A DNA stretch of 64,000 nt from JACKBC01 sp041391125 (lineage in GTDB: Bacteria; Chloroflexota; Anaerolineae; Caldilineales; Caldilineaceae), in contig JAWKON010000022.1 in assembly GCA_041391125.1 (NCBI GenBank), positions 1-64,000 on the forward strand, read 5' to 3'. How positions within the stretch are numbered: the stretch's first letter is position 1; each line of letters starts with the position of its first letter. The notes under the pieces were generated by a model, which saw only the letters and a list, made by a program, of their open reading frames with translations, ran no database searches and was not told where the DNA came from. Positions 16,703 to 26,142 of this stretch are shown in pieces. Both the position numbers and the translations under genes were made by a program.

Positions 16703-18429
16703 ATGGTCGATTATCCGTGGCTGGCAAACATGAAGAAGGCGTTCCGCATAGCATCGATATTGCGATGCGTCCGCTCGTGCAAGTATTGAGGGATGCCGCT
16801 AAAAAGTACCCCAATCAAGTAGCGCTGCACATGTGCTCAAAATATCTGCCGTTGGGGTTGGCCATTCAGTCGCGCTTATCTTCGTTTGAACTCGATCAGG
16901 CCAGCGACCGCTTTGCCGCTGGTCTGCAAAAGATGGGGCTGGCCAAAGGGGATCGGGTGTCGGTCATGCTGCCCAATTTGCCGCAGGGGGTGATCGCCTT
17001 TTTTGGCATCTTGAAAGCGGGCGGCACGGTGGTCAACACCAACCCCATTTATACGCCGCGCGAACTGAAACATCAGCTTCAAGACAGCGGCGCTGAAACC
17101 ATCATCATGATCAGCGGTCTCTATGAACGGCTGCAACAAATTCGCGCCGAAACCGCCATCAAAAACGTCATCATTACCGATATTCCCGATACACTGGGCT
17201 TTCCGTTTAAGCAATTGGTGGCCAAGCAGGTGCGCACCAGCGGCATGATGAAGGACATTGCGGCCGGCCCCGGCATTCACCGTTTTGCCGATTTGCTGAA
17301 TAGCAGCGCGCCGTTGACGCCCGTCGAGACCGCACCGGATGATGCGGTGCTCTTTCAATACACCGGCGGCACCACCGGCCTGGCCAAAGCCGCCATGCTG
17401 ACCAATGCCAATCTGGTGAGCAACGTGGCGCAGATGAGCGCCTGGTTTGCCCGCGCCGAACCGGGCAAAGAGGTGATGCTGGCCTCCATTCCGTTCTTCC
17501 ATGTCTACGGCATGACGGTGGCCATGCTCTACGGGCTGGAGGCGGGCGCCCGTCTGGTCATTGTGCCGGACCCGCGCAATACGACGCACATTCTCGACAT
17601 TATTCAAAAAGAAAAAGTGACGCTTTATCCCGGCATCCCCACCATGTATGTGGCCATTATCAATCACCCCAAGGTGAAGGAATACGACTTGCGCTCGGTC
17701 AAAGCGTGTTTGAGCGGCGGCGCCGCGTTGCCCGTTGAGGTGGCGCAGCAGTTCGAGCGCATCACCGGCGGCCGGCTCGTCGAGGGTTTTGGCATGACCG
17801 AATGTTCACCGGTGGCGTGCGCCAACCCCATTTATGGCGAAACGCGCATTGGCTCCATCGGGCTGCCCATTCCCAACACCAACGTGGAAGTAGTGGCGCT
17901 GGAGCCGGACGCAAATGGCCAATACAAACGCATGGCCCAAGGGGAAGAGGGTGAATTGGTAGTCTACGGTCCCCAGGTGATGAAGGGCTACTGGAATGCA
18001 CCCGAAGAAACCGCCAAGACCATCGATGAGGAGGGGTGGCTGCACACGGGCGACATTGGCAAAATGGATGCGGACGGCTATTTCTACATTGTGGATCGCA
18101 AAAAGGATCTGATCATTGCCAGCGGCTATAACATTGTGCCGCGCGAGGTGGAAGAGGTGCTCTTTATGCACGTCAAGGTGCAGGAGGCCACGGTGGCCGG
18201 CATCCCCGACCCGCGGCGCGGCGAGACGGTCAAGGCGTATGTGGTGCTCAAAGAAGGGCAAGAATGCACCGTCGAGGAGATCGTCAGCTTTTGCAAAGAA
18301 AACCTGGCGCCCTACAAAGTACCCAAGCTCGTTGAATTCCGCAAAGATCTGCCCAAGAGCCAAGTGGGCAAAGTGCTGCGCCGCGTGCTGATCGAGGAGG
18401 AGAAAAAGAAGATGGCGGAATCGGCGTAG
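16703..18429 (+). CDS. Long-chain fatty acid--CoA ligase (frame broken near the N terminus)
   Basis: Activates fatty acids to acyl-CoA through an acyl-adenylate. About 576 residues. Motifs: P-loop-like YTGGTTGLAKAA, the FHVYGMT region, GFGMTECSPV, and the hinge/C-terminal GWLHTGDIGKMDADGYFYIV and catalytic-lysine region KSQVGKVLRR. The natural start is ATG 16703 behind GGAGAGG (MVDYPWLAN...); after nine codons one base is missing (near 16730) and the family sequence continues as EEGVPHSIDI in the next frame. The frame that carries the rest is open from 16660 without a ribosome site. Confidence 0.88.
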
Positions 18430-18449
18430 GGAAATATCAGTATTAAAGC

Positions 18450-18566
18450 CTATTTACGATTTGCGGTTTTGGATTTACGATGTTGCTATTCAGCCCTTCC
18501 CTTAGACGCCCCAAGTGCAGCTTGGGCGCTCAGGGAACGGCTGAATAGCAACTTTACGATTTACGC
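18450..18566. repeat. Composite REP-like palindrome framed by TTTACGATT words
   Basis: Arms 18482-18501 and 18533-18552 (GTTGCTATTCAGCC / GGCTGAATAGCAAC core) enclose an inner hairpin GCCCCAAG..CTTGGGC and GCTCAGGG. TTTACGATTTGCG and TTTACGATTTACG flank it on the two sides as direct copies, so two repeat families are combined. The TTCGACA part of the loop has been replaced. Confidence 0.8.
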
Positions 18567-18608
18567 AGTATCGGTTTGAACAGCTCCCCGCTGGGAAATT
18601 AAGATTGT

Positions 18609-20531
18609 ATGAAACTGAAATTTGGCATGTGGTTGCTCGTCCGCTTTGGGTTAATTCTAGTCGTTGTCTGTCAGCCGCTGTGGGGCGTTGCGGGGGTTGT
18701 CGCCCAAAACGATCCGCAGCAACCAAGTCAGTCGCAAGATTTTGCGCAGTCGGCCCCCGTTAGCGCCATATTACAGAAAGAACTGGCGCAAGCAGAAGGG
18801 CCAATCTCTTTTTTGGTCATCCTCAAGGAACAGGCGGATGCCCAAGCCCTTGTGCAGAGTGCTGAAGTGAGCGCCGCCTCTACGCAAACGCGGGCGGCGC
18901 TGCTCTATCACCAATTGACGCAGCAGGCGCAAAATAGCCAGGCCGCTTTGCGCACCTGGCTGGATAAGCGAGGCGTCGCCTACCGTGCATTTTACATCAT
19001 CAACATGCTGGAAGTGACCGGCGACGCCAGCCTGGTGGAAGCGCTGCAAGGGCGCCCCGAAGTGGCGCGGCTGGCGGCCAATCCACACATTCAGCAGCAG
19101 TTGATCGTGGAAGATGTCCAAACAGCCGCGGCCGCCTCAACACCGGCCAAAGCCGTCATGCGCACAGTGACGGTGACCGGCACCACGCCGCTGCCCTCTT
19201 CCGTCCCCTATGGCTTGACCAACACCGGCGCGCCCGACGTGTGGGCGCTGGGTTACGAGGGGCAGGGCATTGTGGTGGCCAGCCAGGATACCGGCGTGGA
19301 ATGGGATCATCCGGCGCTGAAAACGCACTATCGCGGCTGGAACGCCAACGATTCCACCGTCAGCCACCTCTATAACTGGTTTGATGCTTGGGATGTGCAG
19401 GGGCGCCCAACGTTTTGCAGCAGCGACCCCCAGGCGCCCTGCGATGACAACGGCCACGGCACGCACACCGTGGGCACCATGCTGGGCGACGATCCGGCTG
19501 ATGCCGAGACGCTGGGCATGGCGCCCAAAGCCAAGTGGATCGGCTGCCGCAACATGAAAAACGGTGTTGGCACCCCCGCCAGCTATATTGCCTGCTTCCA
19601 GTTTATGCTGGCGCCCTATCCGCAGGGGGGCGACCCGGCCACCGATGGCCATCCTGAGCTGGCGCCGCATGTGATCAACAATTCGTGGAGCTGCCCGCCC
19701 TCGGAAGGCTGCGAAGTCGATTCGCTCCAGCAAATTGTAGAGACCATGCGCGCCGCCGGCATTATGGTGGTGGCCTCGGCGGGCAACGAAGGTTCGCCCT
19801 TCGCCTCCGGCTGCAAAACGGTCAAGGAACCCATCGCCCTTTACGATGCCACCTTTAGCATTGGGGCGTATGACATCAATGGCAACATCGCCTCCTTTAG
19901 CAGCCGCGGACCGGTCACTATAGATGGCAGCAATCGGGCCAAGCCCGATATGACGGCCCCCGGCGTCGATGTTTATTCAGCCTGGCTAACCAACAGCGTG
20001 TTTGCCGGTTATCGCACGGCCAGCGGCACCAGCATGGCCTCGCCGCACATGGTTGGCGCCGTGGCGCTGCTCTGGTCGGCGGAACCGCGGCTCATTGGGC
20101 AGATCGACCAGACGGAACAGATTCTGCTCAAGAGCGCCACGCCGGTCCCCTTTAACCAGTGCGAGGAAGCTGCCAATTCTGTGCCCAACATGACCTATGG
20201 CTATGGCCGGCTGAACATTTTGGCGGCGGTGGAAATGGCGCAGAACCCTACCGCCCTGACGGTGCATGTGCAGGGGCTGGACGCCAAAGGGCTGCCCAAT
20301 GCCCAGGTCACCATCATTGATCAGCAGACCGGTTACCGCTACACGGCCCTCAGCAGCAGCGCCGGCGACGCCACCTTTGCCGCCCTCTATGGCGGAAATT
20401 ACATTGTCCAGGTGAATGCTGCCGAAGCCGCCTTTGCCACCACGGCGCTCCAAATTACCGGCAGCGGCACGCAGGAGCTAACGGTGCTGGGCGGCTGGCC
20501 GCTTTATATGCCGATTGTAGCGCGGAATTAG
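18609..20531 (+). CDS. Exported subtilisin-like serine protease (S8)
   Basis: 640 residues. A signal peptide (MKLKFGMWLLVRFGLILVVV, cleavage near VAQ, residue 35) is followed by an inhibitor I9-like pro-region (residues about 55-165). The S8 catalytic triad is Asp in VVASQDTGVEWDHPAL, His in GHGTHTVGTML and Ser in GTSMASPHMVGA. After the protease domain comes a CnaB/carboxypeptidase-regulatory-like domain (about residues 545-620), and the protein ends GGWPLYMPIVARN, a variant of the terminal motif seen on other exported proteins here. No strong ribosome site precedes the ATG. Confidence 0.9.
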   Translation: MKLKFGMWLLVRFGLILVVVCQPLWGVAGVVAQNDPQQPSQSQDFAQSAPVSAILQKELAQAEGPISFLVILKEQADAQALVQSAEVSAASTQTRAALLYHQLTQQAQNSQAALRTWLDKRGVAYRAFYIINMLEVTGDASLVEALQGRPEVARLAANPHIQQQLIVEDVQTAAAASTPAKAVMRTVTVTGTTPLPSSVPYGLTNTGAPDVWALGYEGQGIVVASQDTGVEWDHPALKTHYRGWNANDSTVSHLYNWFDAWDVQGRPTFCSSDPQAPCDDNGHGTHTVGTMLGDDPADAETLGMAPKAKWIGCRNMKNGVGTPASYIACFQFMLAPYPQGGDPATDGHPELAPHVINNSWSCPPSEGCEVDSLQQIVETMRAAGIMVVASAGNEGSPFASGCKTVKEPIALYDATFSIGAYDINGNIASFSSRGPVTIDGSNRAKPDMTAPGVDVYSAWLTNSVFAGYRTASGTSMASPHMVGAVALLWSAEPRLIGQIDQTEQILLKSATPVPFNQCEEAANSVPNMTYGYGRLNILAAVEMAQNPTALTVHVQGLDAKGLPNAQVTIIDQQTGYRYTALSSSAGDATFAALYGGNYIVQVNAAEAAFATTALQITGSGTQELTVLGGWPLYMPIVARN

Positions 20532-20540
20532 GGGAAAGGC

Positions 20541-20635
20541 AGTAGGGAGTAGGCAGTAGGGAGTAGGGAGTAGGGAGTAGGGAGTAGGGAGTAAGGATGC
20601 AGCAGCCGTCTCCCTAATTCCTACTCCCTACTCCC
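20541..20635. repeat. Eight AGTAGGG heptamers plus inverted arm
   Basis: 20541-20596 is eight consecutive heptamers (AGTAGGG with single changes: AGTAGGC, AGTAAGG). After a short loop the inverted arm CTCCCTAATTCCTACTCCC runs to 20635. It lies between the convergent protease and radical SAM genes. Confidence 0.95.
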
Positions 20636-20638
20636 ATC

Positions 20639-21979
20639 TTACAACGCGTTGCGATATGCGTAGGTGCGGCGATAGCCGTAGTCGGTGCTGAAGCTGCCGA
20701 AGAGCTTTTTGCCGGCCAGACGCAGCGGATGGCGACGGAAGGAGCGGTAGCCGCGCAGCGCAATTTGCGTGGGGCTATAGGTTTTGCGGCAGAGCCAATC
20801 GTAAGCTGAACGCAACTCTTCCACCGTAAAGTTTTTGGGGATAAAGGTGACATGGGCCGTGTCATAGTGGCTCCACGGCACGTCGAGCAGGCGGCCTTCC
20901 TGCTCCACCACCTCGCGGAAAGGCGTGCCGGGATAGGGCGTCAACATGGTGGTGCTGATGCTGTCCAGATCGCTATTGCGAATAAAATCCCACATGGCCT
21001 GAAATGTGGCGGGCGTGTCCTCATCAAAGCCCATGACGAATAGGCCCACCACCCCTACGCCCGTTTCACGAATCGTGCGAATCGCTTCTTCTGCGCTATT
21101 GGCCACCCCTTTGGATTTACCACCCAACTCGCGGCGGTTGTCCGGGTTGACGCTTTCAAAGCCAATAAAATGTTTGTCCAAATGGGCCGCTACGCTCTGC
21201 TCCAGCAGATCGGGATATTTGGCAATGCTCATCTCCGATTGGCAGGTCCAGCTATGCAGATCGAGCTTGCTCAGCGCATCAAAGAGATTGCTGCAATAAT
21301 CGGGGTCGGTGGTGAAATTGAGGCCAAAGTTGTCGTCAGTCAAAAAGAAGCGCTTGATGCCGCGGCGCTCGATTTCATCCACCACTTCATCAATGGGCCG
21401 CAGCCGCATTTTGCGCCCGCTGACTCGAATGGCCGTGCAAAATGAACAGTTGCGCGGGCAGCCGCGGGTGATCTCCAGATAGGGGGTCCAATAATCCTCC
21501 TGCTCATTCACCATCTTGATCACGCGGTCGCTAATGGTAGCAATGCCCCCCAGATCGGCCCACGTCTCATCATTATAAAAGGGCTGCATGCCTTTGACGC
21601 CCTCCGCCGCAAAATCCTGGATCAGCCGCTGCCAGGTAAAGTACCCTTCGCCGGTCATCACCGAGTGAGCAAAAGTGGCGGTGTGTTCGGGCATCAGCGT
21701 GGCGTGGACGCCGCCGAGCACCACACCGGCGCCTTGTTTCATGGCGCGGCGGGCCATCTGCTCGGCGCCGTCAATGGTCACCGTCATAGAGGTGATGCCC
21801 ACCAGATCACCCTCGCCCAATGTATCCAACGGCAGATCGGTTAGATTTTCGTCCCAAATTTCAACCGGGATCTCATCAGGAACAAGCGAAGCCAGACGCA
21901 TCAAAGTGTAGGGCGAACCAGGCGCCTTGCCAAAGATGCGCCCATCGCGTTTGGGCCGAATCAAAACAATCCGTCGCAT
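20639..21979 (-). CDS. B12-binding radical SAM protein
   Basis: 446 residues. An N-terminal cobalamin-binding-like Rossmann domain (about 1-140, with GVVLGGVHATLMPEH) is followed by a radical SAM domain with the cluster motif RGCPRNCSFC (CxxxCxxC), then TDDNFGLNF and FIGFESVNPDNRRELGG. The family modifies unreactive carbons (methyl transfer, hopanoid or cofactor chemistry), but the substrate cannot be told; the gene has no informative neighbour. ATG 21979 has GGGAGG upstream (ACGGGAGGCGTA). Confidence 0.88.
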   Translation of the reverse strand: MRRIVLIRPKRDGRIFGKAPGSPYTLMRLASLVPDEIPVEIWDENLTDLPLDTLGEGDLVGITSMTVTIDGAEQMARRAMKQGAGVVLGGVHATLMPEHTATFAHSVMTGEGYFTWQRLIQDFAAEGVKGMQPFYNDETWADLGGIATISDRVIKMVNEQEDYWTPYLEITRGCPRNCSFCTAIRVSGRKMRLRPIDEVVDEIERRGIKRFFLTDDNFGLNFTTDPDYCSNLFDALSKLDLHSWTCQSEMSIAKYPDLLEQSVAAHLDKHFIGFESVNPDNRRELGGKSKGVANSAEEAIRTIRETGVGVVGLFVMGFDEDTPATFQAMWDFIRNSDLDSISTTMLTPYPGTPFREVVEQEGRLLDVPWSHYDTAHVTFIPKNFTVEELRSAYDWLCRKTYSPTQIALRGYRSFRRHPLRLAGKKLFGSFSTDYGYRRTYAYRNAL

Positions 21980-22163
21980 TACGCCTCCCGTAAAATAATC
22001 GTTGCTTTCAGAGCCATATACCGTCTCTAATTAATGACATATGAATTTCATCATAACATAGGGGCTAGCAGCCAACAAGAATTTGTGAAAAAGATTTGAT
22101 AAAAATTCGGCGCTCACGCAGCCGCTGGAATTAACTTTGCATAATATTCATTAATGGATAGAT

Positions 22164-22192
22164 TTGAAATTTCATTAGAAGTATGTTAGGAT
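22164..22192 (+). promoter_or_regulatory. Candidate promoter in the 532-nt gap before the REC-GAF-PAS gene
   Basis: TTGAAA (22164-22169), 17-nt spacer, TAGGAT (22187-22192). It would give a leader of about 310 nt. Otherwise the gap 21980-22511 holds no gene I can support. Confidence 0.4.
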
Positions 22193-22511
22193 ACGCGGGA
22201 TTTAATTTACGATATTGTTTGTTTCAACCCATTCAGTAGAGAGATCGGGCAGTTTTATCTCTATCAACCTGCACTTGTCATATCACCTACTCTGTCAAAC
22301 ATCAAGACACCCTCTTTATCGACCACGCCGCACGCAGACCACAACAGACGCTTGTTTGCCATCACATCGACGATAGTGTGAGACGATTTTCGCGCCAAAG
22401 CCGACAGATTTGACCGAATGTACTCGTCTACATAATCGCGCACGCCCACACTGTGACTCAATAGAATGGGCCGCATAAACTTGCGCCGGGTGATAATGAC
22501 TGGAGAATCCC

Positions 22512-24017
22512 ATGTCGTTCTCTGAACAGAAAACCCACATTTTCATTGTAGAAAACGACGCCGCCCAGATACAGCAAATCCAACAAACATTTAGCCCCTA
22601 TGCCGACCGCATCGAACTCATGCTGGCCACCAATCTGGCCCAGGCCCGTGCGCTATTGGCCGCCGTAGTCCCCGATCTGGCGCTGATCAATTGGTATTTG
22701 CCCGATGGTGAAGGACGCGAACTTTTACCGCTCATCCACAAAAATTTGCTGCAAACCACCCCAGCCCTGGCCGGTCAGTTTCGGCGCAAACCGATCTATC
22801 CCGTCATCTTTTTAGGCGTCCAGGGCGACGAACATTTGGCGCTGGCCTCCGTGCGCGCCGGTGCGCTGGATTACATTATTAAAACGCCTGAAAATCTCCA
22901 AAAGCTGCCTCATATTGCGCAACAAGTGTTGCAAGAATGGGACGATCTCGTTTTACGCGAACAGGCCGAAGAAGCCATGCGCACCGAACTGGCGCGCACC
23001 GAGCTTTTCTATAGCACAGCCCATGCGTTAGTATCATTGGAAAGTCCGGCCCAAAAGCTGCAAACAATTGTGGACAATGTGGCGGAAGCACTGCCCGCCA
23101 GTCTGGTTGCCCTCAATGTGCTCGATCTAGCCCGGCGGCAAATCATGGAGACAGTCATTGGAGGGTTAAATAGCGAGCCTTACACCCCCCTCACATTTGA
23201 TGATTTGTGGGATGGATTGGTGGGTTGGTCATTGCGCAAACTGGAGCCAGTCGTTTCGCCCAAGAACGCCAACGATGTGCGCGAACGGCCCGAAGCGCGC
23301 CAAAAACGGCTCAACATGCAGATCGGCTCGCTCATGGTCACGCCGCTGGTTTACCGGGGGCGCACGCTTGGCGTCATGTGCGCCTACAATCGTCTGGACG
23401 AGCGCAACTTTACGCGCACAAACCTGAGCATATTGGCCGCGCTGGCCCATCAGGCCGCCGTCGTAATCGAAGAAGCGCGCCTGGTGGAGGAAAAGAATGC
23501 GCTGGTGCAGCAAATCCAGCAGCAGATCAGCCGGACTGAACGCATTATGGACGCTATTCCCGAAGGCGTCATTCTGCTCAACCACCAGCGGCGCGTAATC
23601 CAGGTCAACGCGCTGGGGCGCGAGTATCTCAAATATCTGGCCAACACCAATGTGGGCGAGGTGCTCTATAACCTGAATGCAATTCCCATCCAGACGCTAC
23701 TCCGCAAACCCAATCATTCAGCGCAAAACAAGGTCAACATAACCATAGAGCGCCATCGACATCTCGAAATTTGCGCCTGCCCGGTCTTTCAGCCGGCAGC
23801 GACAAATGACGACGAAACGGCTGAAGAGACGGCTGTGCCCGTTGCGCCCATCAAAACCGAGCCCTTTGAGCCCGCAGAATGGCTCATCCTCATACGCGAT
23901 ATTAGTGCGTACGTGGCTGCACAACAGGAGCAAACGCTCGTCCCGACTCCCTCCTTGGCGCACTATGCCACCCAGGTGGCCTCCAGCATCGCCCGCTCCT
24001 GGCGCAACCCGAGCTGA
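22512..24017 (+). CDS. Signalling protein: degenerate receiver-GAF-PAS
   Basis: 501 residues, cytoplasmic. A receiver-like domain (about 8-135) has the acidic pocket (VENDAAQ) and the conserved Lys (DYIIKTPENL), but the phosphoacceptor Asp is Asn: LALINWYLPDGEG where LLDxxLPDxDG is normal. A GAF domain follows (about 165-330), then a short coiled coil and a PAS-like domain (about 345-470, RIMDAIPEGVILLNHQRRVIQVN). There is no kinase, cyclase or DNA-binding output. It is likely to sense a small molecule and work by protein contact. It ends 8 nt from the convergent DUF309 gene. Confidence 0.75.
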   Translation: MSFSEQKTHIFIVENDAAQIQQIQQTFSPYADRIELMLATNLAQARALLAAVVPDLALINWYLPDGEGRELLPLIHKNLLQTTPALAGQFRRKPIYPVIFLGVQGDEHLALASVRAGALDYIIKTPENLQKLPHIAQQVLQEWDDLVLREQAEEAMRTELARTELFYSTAHALVSLESPAQKLQTIVDNVAEALPASLVALNVLDLARRQIMETVIGGLNSEPYTPLTFDDLWDGLVGWSLRKLEPVVSPKNANDVRERPEARQKRLNMQIGSLMVTPLVYRGRTLGVMCAYNRLDERNFTRTNLSILAALAHQAAVVIEEARLVEEKNALVQQIQQQISRTERIMDAIPEGVILLNHQRRVIQVNALGREYLKYLANTNVGEVLYNLNAIPIQTLLRKPNHSAQNKVNITIERHRHLEICACPVFQPAATNDDETAEETAVPVAPIKTEPFEPAEWLILIRDISAYVAAQQEQTLVPTPSLAHYATQVASSIARSWRNPS

Positions 24018-24025
24018 TGCAAGCA

Positions 24026-24828
24026 TTAATCGTGGTGCAGGACAATTTGCGGAAAACGGGACTGGTCAAACTCGGCCACTTTTTGCGCCCCAGTTCCATG
24101 AGCCCACCGTGAATTTCCTCGGCGGCTTGGCGAAATGCCGCCAACTCAATGCCCTGGCACACGGGCGGCAAGCCACGCAGCTTGGGCAGCCCACGGCGCA
24201 TCATCTTGATTGCGCCCGCCCAATTGTGCTGTTCGATCTGCAAAAACGCCACGCCGATCTGCAATATGCCCTGGTAGAGTTGTCGAATCGGCCGCGCCTC
24301 CGCCATCCACGCCGCCTCAAATAGCTCATGCTGTTCAAAATAGGCGCCACGGTTAAACTCCACCAACCCGCGCCGCGCCAGCTCAGGCAGCGGCTCATCC
24401 CACCCCGCCAGATAAATGATCGGCGGCTCGACGCAGCGCGCAACCAGGACGGCGATCTCCGCGGCCAGTTGCCCGGCGGTCCACACTTGATCCGCACCCG
24501 CCGCATGGGCCGCTTGTATTGTGGCCTCATCCAGCCGCTCGCCAAACACACAAATGGGAATGGCGGCCGAATGCGGGCGCAACTTGCAGCGGCGGATGGC
24601 GGCGGCCCAATCGCCTACAACCGGCAGCGCAATCAAAATCAGCACCGGGAAATAGGCATCCACCACCGCTACCAATTGCGCGGCATCTGGCACGGGAACC
24701 ACGTGTGCGCCCGCTTTATGCACGGCTTGATGCAACGCTGCCGGTTTCGATTCTATGGCTGCGTTCCCCAATACAACAACAGCCGGCTGCGGAATTGATT
24801 GATTCTGCGTCATTTTTGGTATAAACAT
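24026..24828 (-). CDS. Receiver-like domain fused to DUF309 (frame broken near the end)
   Basis: About 267 residues after frame correction. Residues about 17-130 look like a receiver fold (VVVLGNAAIES; CVFGERLDEATIQAAHAAGADQV) without the phosphoacceptor Asp (LILIALPVVGDW). DUF309 follows: FNRGAYFEQHELFEAAW and LYQGILQIGVAFLQIEQHNW. Uncorrected, the frame runs to 23902 into the next gene; one lost base near 24085-24091 gives instead the DUF309-like ending KVAEFDQSRFPQIVLHHD and a stop at 24026-24028. DUF309 function is unknown. Confidence 0.65.
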
Positions 24829-24907
24829 TAATCGACTCGATAAAATAAAGAGCGGTCCTTTGGGACGCCGTCTTCGGCTGCGCTCAGCAGAACTATGGTT
24901 GACATTT

Positions 24908-24974
24908 GTAGGTCACTCTTGCAGAGTGACATGCTGGGGCTATCGATGCATGTCACTCTGCAAGAGTGACCTAC
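24908..24974. repeat. Perfect 27-nt-arm palindrome
   Basis: Arms 24908-24934 and 24948-24974 are exact complements around TGGGGCTATCGAT. Each arm itself contains GTCACTCT..AGAGTGAC, so the element can fold in two ways. It lies in the 464-nt gap before xseB, which holds no gene. Confidence 0.9.
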
Positions 24975-25038
24975 GAGGGGCGCATTTCTCTTGTCAACCG
25001 CATGATATCCGATAGAGCCTAAAGAGCATTTAACCACC

Positions 25039-25107
25039 GATTGCGCAGATGATGCAGATTATTTTCGCGAAGAAAATCTGTATCATCTGCGCAATCTGCG
25101 GTTTTTT
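25039..25107 (+). terminator. GATTGCGCAGATGAT palindrome followed by T-run
   Basis: Arms 25039-25060 and 25074-25095 (22 nt, one mismatch) are followed by six T residues at 25102-25107. It could stop transcription entering the xseB region, but no plus-strand gene lies just upstream. The CAGATT words relate it to the repeats at 54029 and 55982. Confidence 0.6.
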
Positions 25108-25109
25108 CA

Positions 25110-25139
25110 GTGAACTCTTTATCCGATTCACTGTATAAT
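25110..25139 (+). promoter_or_regulatory. Candidate xseB promoter
   Basis: TATAAT at 25134-25139, directly preceded by TG, and a weak -35 GTGAAC at 25110-25115 (18-nt spacer). It would start transcription about 145 nt before xseB. Confidence 0.35.
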
Positions 25140-25292
25140 CTGGTATACTCTTGGCACAGCAATTACCGGTGCATTATTCCCCTATGTAAACAATGTTATA
25201 CTGACGGTCGTGATAAAGTAACACCGCTACTCGATAGAAAAAATGTTACTTTATGCGGAGCCTGAGTATAAGTAGACGTGAGAACCTTAGAT

Positions 25293-25535
25293 ATGTCAAC
25301 AATTGAACCCACCACGACCGCTTCTGGTGCAGATGAAATCAGCTATGAGCAGGCCTTCGGCGAACTTGAGCAGATTCTCCATGCCCTAGAGATGGGTGAA
25401 CTGCCGCTGGCGGAATCGCTAGCCCTCTATGAAAAGGGCGTTCAGCTTGCGGCAATTTGCGGCCAAAAGCTCGATGAGGCCGAGATGCGCGTGCGGCGTT
25501 GGCTGCCCGACGGTTCCACAGCCGAGCTTGACTAA
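25293..25535 (+). CDS. xseB: Exodeoxyribonuclease VII small subunit
   Basis: Small helical subunit that, in several copies, binds XseA to form the single-strand exonuclease VII. About 80 residues with the family signature ISYEQAFGELEQILHALEMG, then ELPLAESLALYEKGVQL. The ATG at 25293 was chosen; an in-frame GTG at 25278 is also possible and no ribosome site decides. The large subunit gene xseA is not adjacent, which is unusual. Confidence 0.85.
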   Translation: MSTIEPTTTASGADEISYEQAFGELEQILHALEMGELPLAESLALYEKGVQLAAICGQKLDEAEMRVRRWLPDGSTAELD

Positions 25536-25668
25536 ACGCAACGATACCGTGTCCCCTCAGCACCCAAGCGGCACAACAAGTTGGGCCTCAACCAGTTGGG
25601 CGCTTGGAGCGTCGAAAGGGATGTCGGTATAGTTGCGGCTAAACAAACGCTGTAAAGAGTAAACAGGT

Positions 25669-26115
25669 ATGTCATTTTCAAACGTGACGCTTTGGCTGCC
25701 GCTGAGTGTAACCGTCGGCGTACAGATCTTTAAATTTGTATGGGGACTAATCTATCACCGCCAATTAGATTTCCCGACGCTGTTCCGCACGGGTGGTATG
25801 CCCAGCAGCCATTCCGCCATGGTCACCAGCCTGGCCACGGCGGTGGCGCATCGTGAAGGCGTAAACAGCAGTCTCTTTGCTATCAGCATTGTGCTGGCCG
25901 CCATCGTCATGTACGATGCCCAAGGCGTGCGCCAACAGAGCGGAAAGCAGGCGCGTGTGCTCAATCGGATTGTGCGCGAGCTGTTTAAGGGCCACGCCGT
26001 CAGCGAAGAAGAGCTCAAGGAGCTGCTGGGCCACACTTCTTTTGAGGTTTTCGTGGGCGCGCTTGTGGGCATTGCATACTCGCTGCTGTGGCTCTTGTGG
26101 ATTCTGCCCGCTTAA
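25669..26115 (+). CDS. DUF212 (divergent PAP2-like) membrane protein
   Basis: 148 residues with three to four hydrophobic segments. The family motif GGMPSSHSAMVTSLATAVA (about 43-61) resembles the histidine-containing phosphatase motif of PAP2 enzymes, and MYDAQGVRQQSGKQA follows, also conserved in the YuiD/DUF212 family. Function in bacteria unknown; a phosphatase acting on a lipid-linked substrate is inferred only. It lies 130 nt after xseB and 27 nt before the glycosyltransferase. Confidence 0.8.
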   Translation: MSFSNVTLWLPLSVTVGVQIFKFVWGLIYHRQLDFPTLFRTGGMPSSHSAMVTSLATAVAHREGVNSSLFAISIVLAAIVMYDAQGVRQQSGKQARVLNRIVRELFKGHAVSEEELKELLGHTSFEVFVGALVGIAYSLLWLLWILPA

Positions 26116-26142
26116 AATATTTACCAGACAGGCATTGACCCC

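Noticed and set aside
22264..22546. Two overlapping small frames (70 and 76 codons) on the minus strand before the REC-GAF-PAS gene
   Set aside because: They overlap each other and the next gene's start, and neither has recognisable sequence or a ribosome site.
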